A stretch of DNA of 64,000 bases from Dietzia timorensis (GCF_001659785.1 NZ_CP015961.1:1550001-1614000); one strand, 5' to 3'. Positions 28,850 through 38,668 are shown, counted from the stretch's first letter. Numbers and translations are program-made. Notes: generated from the letters alone by a model not told the origin.

Positions 28850-28856
28850 GAACCAC

Positions 28857-29834
28857 GTGTTGATACTTGGATTGACCGGCGGAATCGGCGCGGGCAAGTC
28901 GACCGTGTCCGCGGAACTCGCTCGACTCGGCGCCGAAATCATCGACGCCGACAAGATTGCGCGCGAGGTCGTCGCCCCGGGAACTCCCGGCCTGGACATG
29001 CTCGCCGCCGAATTCGGCGAGGAGATCATCGGTGCCGACGGCACGCTGGATCGCGCCGCGTTGGCCGAACGCGCTTTCGTCAGCCAGGAGCGCACGGCGG
29101 CGCTCAACTCGATTACGCACCCGCTCATCGGCGAGCGTACTGTCGAGCGATTCGCCCAGGCGCCTCAGGACGCCATCGTTGTCCACGATGTTCCGCTCCT
29201 CATCGAAGGTGGCATGGAACCCGGCTACCACCTCGTCCTCGTCGTCGACACCCCCGAGGAGCTCAGGCTGCAGCGCCTCGTCGAGCTCCGGGGGCTCACC
29301 GAGGCCGATGCGCGTGGGAGGATCGCCAAGCAGGCGACGGACGAGCAACGGCACGCATCGGCCGATATCTTGCTCGACAATTCGGGCTCGGAGTTGGCGC
29401 TCCTAGAACAGGTCCGAAAGGTCTGGGACCGGCGTCTGGTTGTCATGGCCAACAATCTGGAACATCGCCACCCGGTGTTGCCCGGTGAGACCGTCGTCGA
29501 CTACCGACCTGAATGGGCCGATGAGGCTCGCCGTGAGATCGCCCGCCTGCAGCATCGGATCGGCGATGTGAGCGAAAACATCACCCACGTTGGTCCCACG
29601 GCTACAGATGGGCCAGCGGTTGATCTCATTGAAATAGACATCGAGCCCGCTGGCGTCGATGATGCCGAGACCATCCGGGCGCGCCTCATAGAGGCGGGGT
29701 ATGTCGCCGATGACGGCGGAGAGTACGTGCTCCGCTGGGTCGATCCCGTCAGGCCACTGGCGGTGAGAATCAGGATGTCCGAATCGGATGGACAGCAGGT
29801 CGCGGCGGCGTGCGCGAACCAGGACGTCCGATAG
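28857..29834 (+). CDS. coaE: Dephospho-CoA kinase fused to a short UPF0157 domain
   Basis: CoaE phosphorylates dephospho-CoA in the last step of CoA synthesis. Residues 1-200 form the kinase: P-loop GLTGGIGAGKST, IIDADKIAREVV, the HPLI segment, VVHDVPLLIEGG and the LID ...RGLTEADARGRIAKQ. From about residue 210 the protein resembles the start of a UPF0157/GrpB-like nucleotidyltransferase-fold domain (VVDYRPEWADEARREIARL). A CoaE-UPF0157 fusion is known in mycobacteria, where the whole protein is about 400 residues. Here it is 325, so the second domain is only about 115 residues and looks cut short at its C-terminus. Confidence 0.92.
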   Translation: MLILGLTGGIGAGKSTVSAELARLGAEIIDADKIAREVVAPGTPGLDMLAAEFGEEIIGADGTLDRAALAERAFVSQERTAALNSITHPLIGERTVERFAQAPQDAIVVHDVPLLIEGGMEPGYHLVLVVDTPEELRLQRLVELRGLTEADARGRIAKQATDEQRHASADILLDNSGSELALLEQVRKVWDRRLVVMANNLEHRHPVLPGETVVDYRPEWADEARREIARLQHRIGDVSENITHVGPTATDGPAVDLIEIDIEPAGVDDAETIRARLIEAGYVADDGGEYVLRWVDPVRPLAVRIRMSESDGQQVAAACANQDVR

Positions 29835-29852
29835 GCTTTCCCGTCGCCTCCG

Positions 29853-31340
29853 CTAGAACCCGGGGATCGGGGTGCGCCCGAGCTCCTGCACCTCACCCGT
29901 CGTCGCCGGATCGGGGCGATTCTCGGGCGTGATCTCGCCGCGGCGCACGAAGTCGAGATTCGTCTTCATGAGGAAAACGTTGTACGCATCCCACGTCGAA
30001 ACGGTGAAGTACATGTCGCGGCCGTTGAGCGACCACGGATGAACGTAGGCGCCGTAGATCGAGGGAAGGCTCTTAGACGACAGGAGAATGTCCTCACCCG
30101 ACCAAGGGCCCACTGGACTGTCCGCCTGCCGCATGACGATGTTGTTGTCGCCGTTGGTGTAAAGCGCGATGTAGCGGCCGAGGTACTCGTTGTAGGCGAC
30201 GGACAGCTCCGACACGGGAGCCGGGATGACCGGCGACGCGCGGTTGAAGTCGCCGGTCCACTCGCGCTTGCCTGCATCCCAGTACTCGTACTTCGTGGGG
30301 TTCTCGAAGTCCTGCCAGTACTCCTGGCCCTGTTCGTTGCGGATACGCACCCGGCCGACGCGGGCATCGCCCTGACGACCCGACGGCGTGAGGAACTCGT
30401 AAGCGAAGTCGCCGTCCTTGACGAAGGCACTCATCTGGCCGTTGTCCATGCGCGGCGGCGGGTCATTGCGGCGCTCCTTGCGCGGGGCGTCCTGGCCGGG
30501 CTGCGGCACCTCGACGTCATGCTGGAAGAAGTTTGCAGGTCCCACAGGGAGTCGGTTCTGTCCTGTGACCCGCCATGTCCAGGGCAGCTGATTCCAGTTT
30601 TCGCCATTGTCGCCGGAAATCGCGAGCGAGGAGTAGTTGGTCTCCCAGTGCCCGGGTTGGCCCCAGTCGATCACCGACATATAGCGCAGGTACTGCTTAC
30701 CCGCCACGGAGATGCCTGCGGTGGGGATGACCGTGCGTTCCGCGCCGGGGATGCCGGAGCGCGGGATGATGGACTTCGCCAGGCCTGGCGACTCCATCGG
30801 TGCATTGTCGAGGTTCATCCCGTCCTCAAGAATTCCGTCCTTGGAACGGAAGAGGACATTTGAACGCCACTGCGAGTCGCCGATGCAATTGCCCATGGTG
30901 TCGCCGACGGCCATGAGAACTTCGCCGTTGCCGTTATCCCACATGATCCCGAGGTCGGTGCCCGTGATGCCGAATCGGTCGGCGGTCTTATTCGGACTCG
31001 TCCTACCCGTGACTAGCTCGACGGAGTCGGTGCGACCGGTGAGTTTGGGCATGTGCCCACCGAGGGTGTTGAACCACGGAATAGAGTTACCGACGATGGC
31101 GTCGGCCACGTTATTGAGGATGCCAGCCTGGCTCGCCGCCCGGTAGACGCCTCCCATGACGAGCTCGCCCGGAGTTCCCATCGTTCCGACGCTGCCGTCT
31201 CCGAGTCCCTGGCAGGGGTCTGCCTGTGCGTTCGGTACAGAGTCGGTGGAGATGCTCAGGATGGTCACAGCGGCGGTAGCGGTGACTGCGGCGAGGGCGA
31301 GGGAAGAGACCCTCCGGACGAGGCGGGGCATGGCCGGCAT
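29853..31340 (-). CDS. Secreted DUF4185 protein, possible arabinan hydrolase
   Basis: The 495-residue protein has an export signal (RLVRRVSSLALAAVTATAAVTILS, ending near AQADPC). The body matches DUF4185, a beta-propeller family common in Mycobacteriales: FGITGTDLGIMWDNGNGEVLMAVGDTMG, RSNVLFRSKDG, VIPTAGISVAGKQYL, NYSSLAISGDNGENW, VAYNEYLGRYIALY, ADSPVGPWSG, YGAYVHPWSLNGRDMYFTVSTWDAYNVFLM. Members of this family have been reported as endo-D-arabinanases (GH183), so a role in arabinogalactan turnover is plausible. The start is set at ATG 31340 because AGGA lies 6 bases ahead; ATG 31346 abuts that site. Confidence 0.8.
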   Translation of the reverse strand: MPAMPRLVRRVSSLALAAVTATAAVTILSISTDSVPNAQADPCQGLGDGSVGTMGTPGELVMGGVYRAASQAGILNNVADAIVGNSIPWFNTLGGHMPKLTGRTDSVELVTGRTSPNKTADRFGITGTDLGIMWDNGNGEVLMAVGDTMGNCIGDSQWRSNVLFRSKDGILEDGMNLDNAPMESPGLAKSIIPRSGIPGAERTVIPTAGISVAGKQYLRYMSVIDWGQPGHWETNYSSLAISGDNGENWNQLPWTWRVTGQNRLPVGPANFFQHDVEVPQPGQDAPRKERRNDPPPRMDNGQMSAFVKDGDFAYEFLTPSGRQGDARVGRVRIRNEQGQEYWQDFENPTKYEYWDAGKREWTGDFNRASPVIPAPVSELSVAYNEYLGRYIALYTNGDNNIVMRQADSPVGPWSGEDILLSSKSLPSIYGAYVHPWSLNGRDMYFTVSTWDAYNVFLMKTNLDFVRRGEITPENRPDPATTGEVQELGRTPIPGF

Positions 31341-31511
31341 GTGCATTCCTAGCGCGTCTGGGCGTGGGTATTCATTCGGCAAGCTTAGTTGTCCAATCCC
31401 GGAATTTCAGCACCTTCTAAGTGAAGAATTGGAGAAGGATCGCGATTACCCCAAGCGATTCATCACAGTCGAGTCCCATGCGCCACAGGCGTTTCTGTCG
31501 GCCTTACCTCG

Positions 31512-31517
31512 TACGAT
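31512..31517 (+). promoter_or_regulatory. -10 box for leaderless uvrB
   Basis: TACGAT lies 6 bases before ATG 31524. No LexA-type palindrome is visible in the 140 bases upstream. Confidence 0.5.
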
Positions 31518-31523
31518 GGACGC

Positions 31524-33650
31524 ATGGCGTTTGCAACGGAGATCCCCGACGACAATGACCCCTACACGGTGCAGTCAGAGTTCCGCCCGATCGGAGAGAT
31601 CGAAAGGTCGAGTGCGCCGTTCGAGGTGGAGAGTCCGTACTCGCCGTCGGGCGATCAGCCTACGGCGATCGCAGATCTGGAAAGGCGCGTACGGGAAGGG
31701 CAACGCGATGTCGTCCTGTTGGGTGCGACAGGTACCGGTAAGTCCGCCACTTCGGCTTGGCTGATCGAAAAGCTGCAACGCCCGACGCTCGTAATGGCGC
31801 CCAACAAGACTCTTGCGGCGCAATTGGCCAACGAACTTCGTGAGATGCTCCCGCACAACGCGGTCGAGTACTTCGTATCGTATTACGACTACTACCAGCC
31901 AGAGGCGTACATAGCGCAGACCGATACCTATATCGAAAAGGACTCGTCGATCAATGACGACGTCGAACGCCTGCGGCATGCGGCAACGTCCTCACTGCTG
32001 TCTCGGCGCGACGTCGTCGTCGTTTCTTCCGTGTCCTGTATCTACGGTCTCGGCACCCCGCAGTCGTATCTTGACCGATCGGTGCCGCTCCATGTCGGCC
32101 AGGAAATCGATCGGGACGACTTCCTGAGGCTTCTTGTCGATGTCCAGTATTCCCGCAATGACATGGCCATGACTCGTGGAACTTTCCGAGTGAAGGGCGA
32201 CACCGTGGACATCATCCCGACATACGAGGAACTCGCTATCCGAATCGAGTTTTTCGGTGATGAAATCGATTCGCTCCATTACATCCACCCGCTCACGGGT
32301 AATACGATTCGCTCGGTCGAAGACCTACGCATCTTCCCGGCTACTCACTATGTCGCAGGTCCCGAACGTATGGCTAAGGCTGTTGCCAACATCGAAGCGG
32401 AGCTGGAGACGCGCCTGGCCGAACTCGAGAAGCAGGGGAAGCTCCTCGAGGCGCAGCGCCTGCGTATGAGGACCACCTACGATTTGGAAATGATTCAGCA
32501 AGTCGGGTTCTGCTCGGGAATCGAGAACTATTCCCGCCATATCGACGGACGCCCGGCGGGAAGTGCGCCGGCCTCGCTGCTCGATTATTTCCCGGAGGAC
32601 TTTCTCACCATCATCGACGAGTCGCACGTGACCGTGCCTCAGATCGGCGCGATGTTCGAGGGGGACATGTCGCGCAAGAGAAACCTCGTCGATTTCGGTT
32701 TCCGGCTACCGTCGGCCCTCGATAACCGGCCATTGACGTTCGAGGAATTCCGCGAGAGGGTCGGCCAGACCGTGTATCTATCGGCGACTCCGGGAACCTT
32801 CGAATTGGCGGAGGCCGGAGGCGAATTCGTCGAGCAGGTCATCCGCCCGACAGGTCTCGTGGATCCGAAGGTAGTGGTCAAACCCACACATGGGCAGATC
32901 GATGACCTCATCACGTCGATCCGGGAACGCGCGGAAAAGGATGAGCGCGTACTCGTCACCACGCTGACGAAAAAGATGGCTGAGGACCTCACCGACTATC
33001 TCGTCGAACTCGATATCCGTGTGAGGTATCTGCATTCCGAGGTCGACACGCTGCAACGCGTCGAACTTCTCCGCCAGCTTCGGCGCGGAGACTTCGATGT
33101 GCTCGTCGGCATCAACCTCCTTCGTGAGGGACTCGACCTGCCCGAAGTGTCGCTGGTGGCGATCCTCGACGCGGACAAGGAAGGATTCCTTCGTTCGACT
33201 ACATCGTTGATCCAGACCATCGGGCGCGCGGCGCGAAACGTCTCGGGCGAGGTGCACATGTACGCGGATCGGATCACCGATTCGATGCAGTCGGCGATCG
33301 AGGAGACGGAACGACGTAGAGAGAAACAGGTCGCTTACAACGAGGAGCATGGCCTGGACCCTCAGCCGCTTCGAAAGAGCATCAACGACATTCTCGACCT
33401 TGTGTACGAGGAAGCGGATTCGCAGGACTCGACAGGCGAGAGCGTGTCGGGCGACGCGACGATGATCGGTGAATTCGAGCGTCCCAAGGATATGCCTGCC
33501 AAGGACCTCGAAAAGCTCATCGGCGAGCTCACGGCGCAGATGAAATCCGCTGCCGGCGAGCTGAAGTTCGAACTCGCGGGTCGGTTGCGCGACGAAATTG
33601 CCGATTTGAAGAAGGAACTTCGCGGAATGAAGGACGCGGGCCTCGAATAA
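31524..33650 (+). CDS. uvrB: Excinuclease ABC subunit B
   Basis: UvrB verifies DNA damage in nucleotide excision repair, loaded by UvrA and joined by UvrC. The 708-residue protein has Walker A GATGTGKS (residues 67-74), the beta-hairpin region [15 protein letters not shown], the DESH motif (IDESHVTV), helicase motifs V and VI ([23 protein letters not shown]) and a C-terminal UVR motif ([31 protein letters not shown]) for UvrC contact. All parts are intact. About 6 kb separates it from uvrA. Confidence 0.97.
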   Translation: MAFATEIPDDNDPYTVQSEFRPIGEIERSSAPFEVESPYSPSGDQPTAIADLERRVREGQRDVVLLGATGTGKSATSAWLIEKLQRPTLVMAPNKTLAAQLANELREMLPHNAVEYFVSYYDYYQPEAYIAQTDTYIEKDSSINDDVERLRHAATSSLLSRRDVVVVSSVSCIYGLGTPQSYLDRSVPLHVGQEIDRDDFLRLLVDVQYSRNDMAMTRGTFRVKGDTVDIIPTYEELAIRIEFFGDEIDSLHYIHPLTGNTIRSVEDLRIFPATHYVAGPERMAKAVANIEAELETRLAELEKQGKLLEAQRLRMRTTYDLEMIQQVGFCSGIENYSRHIDGRPAGSAPASLLDYFPEDFLTIIDESHVTVPQIGAMFEGDMSRKRNLVDFGFRLPSALDNRPLTFEEFRERVGQTVYLSATPGTFELAEAGGEFVEQVIRPTGLVDPKVVVKPTHGQIDDLITSIRERAEKDERVLVTTLTKKMAEDLTDYLVELDIRVRYLHSEVDTLQRVELLRQLRRGDFDVLVGINLLREGLDLPEVSLVAILDADKEGFLRSTTSLIQTIGRAARNVSGEVHMYADRITDSMQSAIEETERRREKQVAYNEEHGLDPQPLRKSINDILDLVYEEADSQDSTGESVSGDATMIGEFERPKDMPAKDLEKLIGELTAQMKSAAGELKFELAGRLRDEIADLKKELRGMKDAGLE

Positions 33651-33776
33651 TCGCCGAGCTCGCCATTTCGCGACGCAGCCGACCTTACTGCCCTAGAATT
33701 GGCTGAATTGTTGTGCTTGTTTAGCCCATAGAGCTATTACAATGGGTGCGAATTGACCGAAAGAAAGGGTTCGTCC

Positions 33777-34232
33777 ATGGCCACGTACTCCAAGGTGCTT
33801 GTCGGGACCGATGGATCGGAGACATCGCTCAAGGCTGTGACAAAGGCCGCCGAAGTCGCCGAGGCGCATAACGCCGAACTTCTCATCGGTTGCGCATACA
33901 CCCCGCTCGAATCCCGTGCCAGTGCTGCGGCGGCCGACGAACTCGGCTCTGATGCCTACCAGATCCAAGGTGATAATCCCGCTGTTGACATTGTTCGCGC
34001 AGCTCGGGAGCGGGCTGTCGCCGCCGGCGTCCCAGCCGACCGGGTCACCACCAAGACTATCGAGGGCGGTCCGGTCGACTCGCTCATCAAGCTGACAAAG
34101 ACGCAAGGTATCGACCTACTCATTGTCGGAAACCGGGGGATGAACTCCTTCGCCAGCCGCATATGGGGGTCCGTCCCCGGCGACACTGCCCGTCGTGCCG
34201 ACTGCGACGTGCTCATCGTCCACACGACATAG
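33777..34232 (+). CDS. Universal stress protein (UspA family)
   Basis: The 151-residue single-domain Usp has the N-terminal strand VLVGTDGSETSLKAV and the ATP-binding signature G-x2-G-x9-G-S near the end (GNRGMNSFASRIWGS), so it probably binds ATP. The role is likely in stress or dormancy, as for related mycobacterial proteins. AAAGAAAGGG serves as ribosome-binding site for ATG 33777, and TACAAT at 33738-33743 is a possible -10 box. It stands alone. Confidence 0.9.
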   Translation: MATYSKVLVGTDGSETSLKAVTKAAEVAEAHNAELLIGCAYTPLESRASAAAADELGSDAYQIQGDNPAVDIVRAARERAVAAGVPADRVTTKTIEGGPVDSLIKLTKTQGIDLLIVGNRGMNSFASRIWGSVPGDTARRADCDVLIVHTT

Positions 34233-34300
34233 GGGACCGCAAGCGGAGCAGTTTCGTTTTAGGCGGACCCCGCGCCGATCCGGCGACGGGAACTGCAATT

Positions 34301-34747
34301 TCAACAGAAGTTTTCCAGCCCGGCGTCATAGACTGTGTCCGCGACCTGCCTGGCATCGGTGTCTGGAACCAGCGACGCCACGGACTCTGCGACAGGCAAA
34401 ATTTCCTCGATACGATCCGACTTTTGAGACTCGCCGCCGCCGGCGGCGCAGACATTTGATGCCAAGGTCGCCAATGTATCTGAAACGGGCGCCGGGAGAT
34501 CTCCCAAGCCCGCCTGCGCGAGTGCATCATCGAATCCCTCGCGATGAGAAGTACGTTCGCGTTCCGTCGATGGCGAAGCGGCACTTCCCGAGGAGGCGGA
34601 CGCGGAAATCGACGGGGGAGCAGGGGCGCTCTCGTCGCCCCCACAACCCGACAGTGCGACGCCCACGGCCAGTAGTGCAAAACTCGCGAGCGCCCGGATC
34701 GAGGTGAGCCGTCGACCTGGGCCGAAGGTTGCCGATACAGATTCCAC
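34301..34747 (-). CDS. Putative lipoprotein with two conserved-looking cysteines
   Basis: The protein has about 148 residues. From GTG 34747 it begins VESVSATFGPGRRLTSIRAL, then a signal ALLAVGVALSGC with a lipobox Cys, a Ser/Ala/Pro-rich linker and a small C-terminal helical domain (LPAPVSDTLATLASNVC ... ARQVADTVYDAGLENFC). The two Cys may form a disulphide, a layout that recalls small DUF732-like secreted proteins of mycobacteria; this is a guess. TAGGCT (34755-34760 on the minus strand) sits 7 bases before the GTG. A longer reading from 34810 overlaps the HelD gene. Confidence 0.6.
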   Translation of the reverse strand: MESVSATFGPGRRLTSIRALASFALLAVGVALSGCGGDESAPAPPSISASASSGSAASPSTERERTSHREGFDDALAQAGLGDLPAPVSDTLATLASNVCAAGGGESQKSDRIEEILPVAESVASLVPDTDARQVADTVYDAGLENFC

Positions 34748-34793
34748 ACCAGGGAGCCTATAAGACGGCCGCCGCCGAGAGAGCAGAAACCCG

Positions 34794-37310
34794 CTAGCCA
34801 TTCGCGGCAAGCTCTACAGGGACCACGCCGTCAAAGACGATGTGCAGCTGTTGCGTGGCACGCGTAAGAGCGACGTACAAATCCTGCATGCCTTGGATCG
34901 ATCCACCGGTGATCTCGTCGGGACCCACCACGACGACGTGGTCGAACTCCAAGCCCTTGACCCTGCGGACATCTTCGACCTGAATCAGCCCTGCTTCTTC
35001 TGTAGAGGCAGAAAGTATGGAATTCAACTCGGGTAGCCGTGAGAGCTGGGCGCATCGCTGTGCCGTCGCGACGATCGCAGTGCTTCGGCCCTGCTCCAAG
35101 GACGAAAGAATGGACATCAACGTCGCATCGACCGCGTCCGAATCTTCAAGCTCGACATCGTGCCAGCCCACCGGATACCGACCCTCGCGGACCGGGCGCG
35201 GCGAGGAGATCGTTTCGTTAATCGACCGAAGCAGATTGTCCGCGACGGCGGTGATCGTCGCCGGGGTGCGGTAATTCACCGTGAGCTCACACAGCTGCCA
35301 ACGATCCTCTACATATGGTGACAGCGCCTGCCCCCACGTGTCGACGCCGGCGGGATTGGACGTCTGCGCGATATCGCCGACGAGAGTCATCCACCTGTTC
35401 GGCGAGCGACGCATGACCATGCGCCACGCCATCGGGGACAACTCCTGGGCTTCGTCGACGATGACGTGACCGAATGCCCAGGTCCGATCCGCCGCGGCGC
35501 GCTCTGCCACCGTGAGGTCCGAATCGGCACGATTTCGTCGCGCCAGCGCCTCGGCGTCGACGATGTCGTACGCGGCGAGAATCTCCGAATCGGTGTCCTC
35601 GAACTCCATGTTCGCCGAGCCCTGGAGGATCTCCAGCGCTTCCTCGGCCTGCCGCAACTGTTCCTGCCAGGCCCGTTCCTCTTCCTCGCGTTCAGCCTCG
35701 GAATCGACACCGAGGATCTCCGCCAGTTCGTCGATGAGGGGAACATCGGCAGGAGTAAAAGAATGCCCGTCGGCGCGGAACAGCGCCTGCTGATCCTCCT
35801 CGACGTAATCCGAGGCCGCCGAGGCGATCGACTCGCGGGAGGACAGTAGGTCCGCCAGGACGTCCTCGGGTGCGAGAATCGGCCACCACTGATCGATCAA
35901 TTCGGCAAGTTCGTCGTGATCTTCCAGTTCGTTGCGGACGTTCGCGAGATCATCGGCGGTGAGGAGATTGCGTTCAAGCGCCTCGGGCCCGCCCTCGTCG
36001 ATCCGGGCGACCTGTCCGCCCTCGGCGACAACGTCGACGAGCCCGGAATCGACTGCCGCGTCGAAGTCCGGGTCGGAAAACAGCGCGGCCTCGCGGGCCA
36101 CGGATTCCGCGTCGCCCGCCGTCACGTGAAGGGGCCGTCCAACGACGTCCGCGTACACGTCGGTGAGCTGATCGAGTAGAACGTCGACAAACGCCGGACG
36201 AGCCCTGTTGTGCGGCTTACGCGACATCCGTGCACGTCCACGGGCCTTGCGGACCATCGCGGGAGTGATTTCGAGGGAGACTCCGTCGACCGAGATCTTG
36301 GTTCGCTGGCTGGGGGAGGACTGCCGGTTTTTGACGGCACGTTTGAGGATCTCGACCATGTCCTCGGACCCCTTGACCTCCTCTGCGTGTTCGTGCTCGG
36401 AGCCGACGGCCTCGATACCCGGATACAGGTCACCGATGGTGCGGAGGACCACTCCGGACTCACCGAGGGACGGCAGGACACGTGCGATGTAGTCGAGGAA
36501 CGTCGAGTTCGGCCCCAGTATGAGCACGCCGCTGCGGTCGAGCTTTTCGCGGAACGTGTAGAGCAGGTACGCGGCGCGGTGGAGCGCGACGGCGGTCTTG
36601 CCCGTTCCGGGACCGCCCTGCACCACGATGACGCCACGGTGCTGGTTGCGAATGATCTCGTCCTGTTCGCGCTGGATCGTGGCGACGACGTCCGTCATGT
36701 GGCCGGTGCGTGCCCTGTCCAGCGCCTCGAGCAGCGCCCCTTCCCCTGCTACGTCCGCCGTGTCGAGCTCCTTCGCTCCGGAGCGCGCGGCCAGGTCGGC
36801 ATCGAGGTATTCGTCGTTGATTTCGACGACTTTGCGGCCGTGGGATCGGATATGACGCCGCCGCTCGATGCCCTCCGGGCGGGCCGCCGTCGCGAGGTAG
36901 AACGGACGCGAGAGATCCGAGCGCCAATCGAGCAAGAGCGGGGTGAGCTCTGCATCGTCATCCCGGAGGCCGACGCGGCCCACATAGTTCGTCGATCCAT
37001 CGGTCGCGTCGAGCCGACCGAAGCACAAACCCATATTCGCGGCGCGGTAAGTCGCGAGCTCCTGGGTATAGAGGCGAATGTAGGACTCTCGCTCCGAGCG
37101 GGCCTGAGGCGTCCCGCCGCCGGCGGAATGTGCCTCGTCGAGACGGCGCCTCGCCGTCGACTTGAGGTCCTCCAGGCGGTCGTAGAGGCGCTCCATATAG
37201 TTCTGCTCGCTGGGCAGGTCCGGGTGAGTCAAAGTGTGTTGCGCCTCCTCGACATCCGACGTGGACGTGACGATCCAGCCTACGTGTTCGCGCGCTTCGA
37301 CAGCGGACAT
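34794..37310 (-). CDS. HelD/HelR-like RNA polymerase recycling ATPase
   Basis: The 838-residue protein belongs to the UvrD/Rep-like SF1 family with the N-terminal arm of HelD: LYDRLEDLKSTARRRLDEA helices, then YVGRVGLRDDD...PLLLDWRSDLSRPFYLATAARPEG. Walker A is GGPGTGKTAVALHR, motif II VDEAQELSPMAWRMV and motif III TLVGDIAQTS, with GLEFDHVVVV and VALTRATQQL at the end. In Mycobacterium, Bacillus and Streptomyces, HelD proteins pry open stalled RNA polymerase, and some protect against rifamycins (HelR). Length is somewhat above the mycobacterial protein. Whether this one protects from rifampicin cannot be decided from sequence. Confidence 0.85.
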   Translation of the reverse strand: MSAVEAREHVGWIVTSTSDVEEAQHTLTHPDLPSEQNYMERLYDRLEDLKSTARRRLDEAHSAGGGTPQARSERESYIRLYTQELATYRAANMGLCFGRLDATDGSTNYVGRVGLRDDDAELTPLLLDWRSDLSRPFYLATAARPEGIERRRHIRSHGRKVVEINDEYLDADLAARSGAKELDTADVAGEGALLEALDRARTGHMTDVVATIQREQDEIIRNQHRGVIVVQGGPGTGKTAVALHRAAYLLYTFREKLDRSGVLILGPNSTFLDYIARVLPSLGESGVVLRTIGDLYPGIEAVGSEHEHAEEVKGSEDMVEILKRAVKNRQSSPSQRTKISVDGVSLEITPAMVRKARGRARMSRKPHNRARPAFVDVLLDQLTDVYADVVGRPLHVTAGDAESVAREAALFSDPDFDAAVDSGLVDVVAEGGQVARIDEGGPEALERNLLTADDLANVRNELEDHDELAELIDQWWPILAPEDVLADLLSSRESIASAASDYVEEDQQALFRADGHSFTPADVPLIDELAEILGVDSEAEREEEERAWQEQLRQAEEALEILQGSANMEFEDTDSEILAAYDIVDAEALARRNRADSDLTVAERAAADRTWAFGHVIVDEAQELSPMAWRMVMRRSPNRWMTLVGDIAQTSNPAGVDTWGQALSPYVEDRWQLCELTVNYRTPATITAVADNLLRSINETISSPRPVREGRYPVGWHDVELEDSDAVDATLMSILSSLEQGRSTAIVATAQRCAQLSRLPELNSILSASTEEAGLIQVEDVRRVKGLEFDHVVVVGPDEITGGSIQGMQDLYVALTRATQQLHIVFDGVVPVELAANG

Positions 37311-37398
37311 CGTGGCCCTTCCGGTAATTCAACTCGTCGCGGCGAAGAAACATTCCCGGTCCTGTCCAGGGAACGGGGAGATCGTTCTCACACCGACG

Positions 37399-37438
37399 AA
37401 AAAAGACCGTCCCACCCGGCGGGCCGGATGGGACGGTC
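37399..37438 (-). terminator. Intrinsic terminator after the DoxX gene
   Basis: On the minus strand a 16-bp stem with one mismatch (37438-37423 with 37420-37405) is followed by six T (37404-37399). It separates the DoxX gene from the HelD gene. Confidence 0.85.
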
Positions 37439-37461
37439 GGAAGCGCTGGTGCGCTCGGGCC

Positions 37462-38532
37462 TTACTTACCGGCCTTCTTTGCGGCCTTCTGGGCGCGCTT
37501 CTTCGCCTTGTCCGCACGCTTCTGAGCCTGCTTGCGGTACTTCTTGCCCGACTTCTCGGCCTCCTTCGCGCGCTTGGCGGCTTCTTCACGAAGCGCCTTG
37601 CCGCGGGTCTCGGCCTCCGAGCGGAGGTTGAGCGCAGAGCTGCGTGCCGAATCGAGCAGCGGGGTCGCGTTCGCGCGCAGCTTCTCCGACTGGCCCTTGA
37701 CATCCACCTCGGAAAGGCGCGTGCGGGCGTTGTCGAGGAGCGCGCCGGTGTCGGCGTTCTGCACGCGCTCGGACAGGTTCTGCCCGGCATCGGACGCCTT
37801 ATGCGCGAGGGAGGTGGCCGCAGTCGTGGCCTTCTCGCTCCACACCTTTGCGTTATCGGGAAGATTTTCGCCGACGTTCTCGGTCACGTTCGACAACGCC
37901 TGCGAGGCATTGTGCGACTGGTCGCCGACTGTGCCGGCGAAGCTACGGGCATCCGAGCCGATGGACTGGGCCGTCGACTCGAGCGCGCTGCGAAGCGAGC
38001 GAGCCTCGCCCTTGATGGCGGGCAGCGCCGCGGAAACCTCTCCGCGAGCAGCCTGCGCGCGCCAGCGCAGACCCGGCTTGCCCTGGGTGTCCTCGGCCGC
38101 GAGGAAGAGGCCACCAAGGAGCGCGGCATCGGTAGCGAGGCCGACGAACTTCGTGTCCGAGCCCGACAGCGCTCCACCGGGGGTGTCCGAGAAGCGCGCG
38201 ACCATCGTCGGCGCGTGCGCGGCCGCGAGCACGGTCGCCGACAGGCGCGGCGCCTTGCCGATGGCGAACAGCGCGCCCGCGCCGATCTTTACCGCGGCGA
38301 GGGCACGGACGGCGTTCTTCGAAGTGGAGTCGGCCTGCGACTGGACCTTGGCGGCCTTGTCCGCTGCGGCCTCGCCGGCCGGGGTGGACGGCGCAGCCTT
38401 CTCGGTGTTCTTCGCGATGCGGTTGACGGCCGGCGCGGTGGCCGCAGCACGCTCGCCGGGGCTGCGCAGCACGGAGACGCCGTCGAGGATGAATACCGAA
38501 GCAAGCATCGGTCGGGCGATAAAGCGAATCAT
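37462..38532 (-). CDS. DoxX family membrane protein with long Ala/Lys-rich tail
   Basis: The 356-residue protein starts like DoxX proteins (MIRFIARPMLASVFILDGVSVLR), with further hydrophobic segments near residues 75-110 (LAAVKIGAGALFAIGKAPRLSA) and 135-145 (LATDAALLGGLFLAAED). After residue 155 there are about 200 residues of predicted helix or coiled coil (SLRSALESTAQSIGSDARS...) ending in a very basic tail (KKYRKQAQKRADKAKKRAQK). DoxX proteins are membrane redox or thiosulphate-linked factors in other species. The tail is far longer than the DoxX core. Good ribosome-binding site (AGGAGA) before ATG 38532. Confidence 0.75.
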   Translation of the reverse strand: MIRFIARPMLASVFILDGVSVLRSPGERAAATAPAVNRIAKNTEKAAPSTPAGEAAADKAAKVQSQADSTSKNAVRALAAVKIGAGALFAIGKAPRLSATVLAAAHAPTMVARFSDTPGGALSGSDTKFVGLATDAALLGGLFLAAEDTQGKPGLRWRAQAARGEVSAALPAIKGEARSLRSALESTAQSIGSDARSFAGTVGDQSHNASQALSNVTENVGENLPDNAKVWSEKATTAATSLAHKASDAGQNLSERVQNADTGALLDNARTRLSEVDVKGQSEKLRANATPLLDSARSSALNLRSEAETRGKALREEAAKRAKEAEKSGKKYRKQAQKRADKAKKRAQKAAKKAGK

Positions 38533-38544
38533 TCGTTATCTCCT

Positions 38545-38579
38545 ATAGTAGGGAACTTACTCCACGGTAGTGGTACCAC
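38545..38579 (-). promoter_or_regulatory. Possible promoter and operator of the DoxX gene
   Basis: On the minus strand a TACTAT -10 box (38550-38545) lies 13 bases before the ATG. A perfect palindrome GTGGTACCAC (38570-38579) lies just upstream, where a -35 box would be expected, and may be a regulator site. Confidence 0.35.
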
Positions 38580-38668
38580 CGTACGTCGTGCAGAAACGGC
38601 TGGACATGGGCGGATCGGTGGGCGATCGGAGCCCTTTTCGGGCGCATCGATCACGGCACCAGCGAAAG

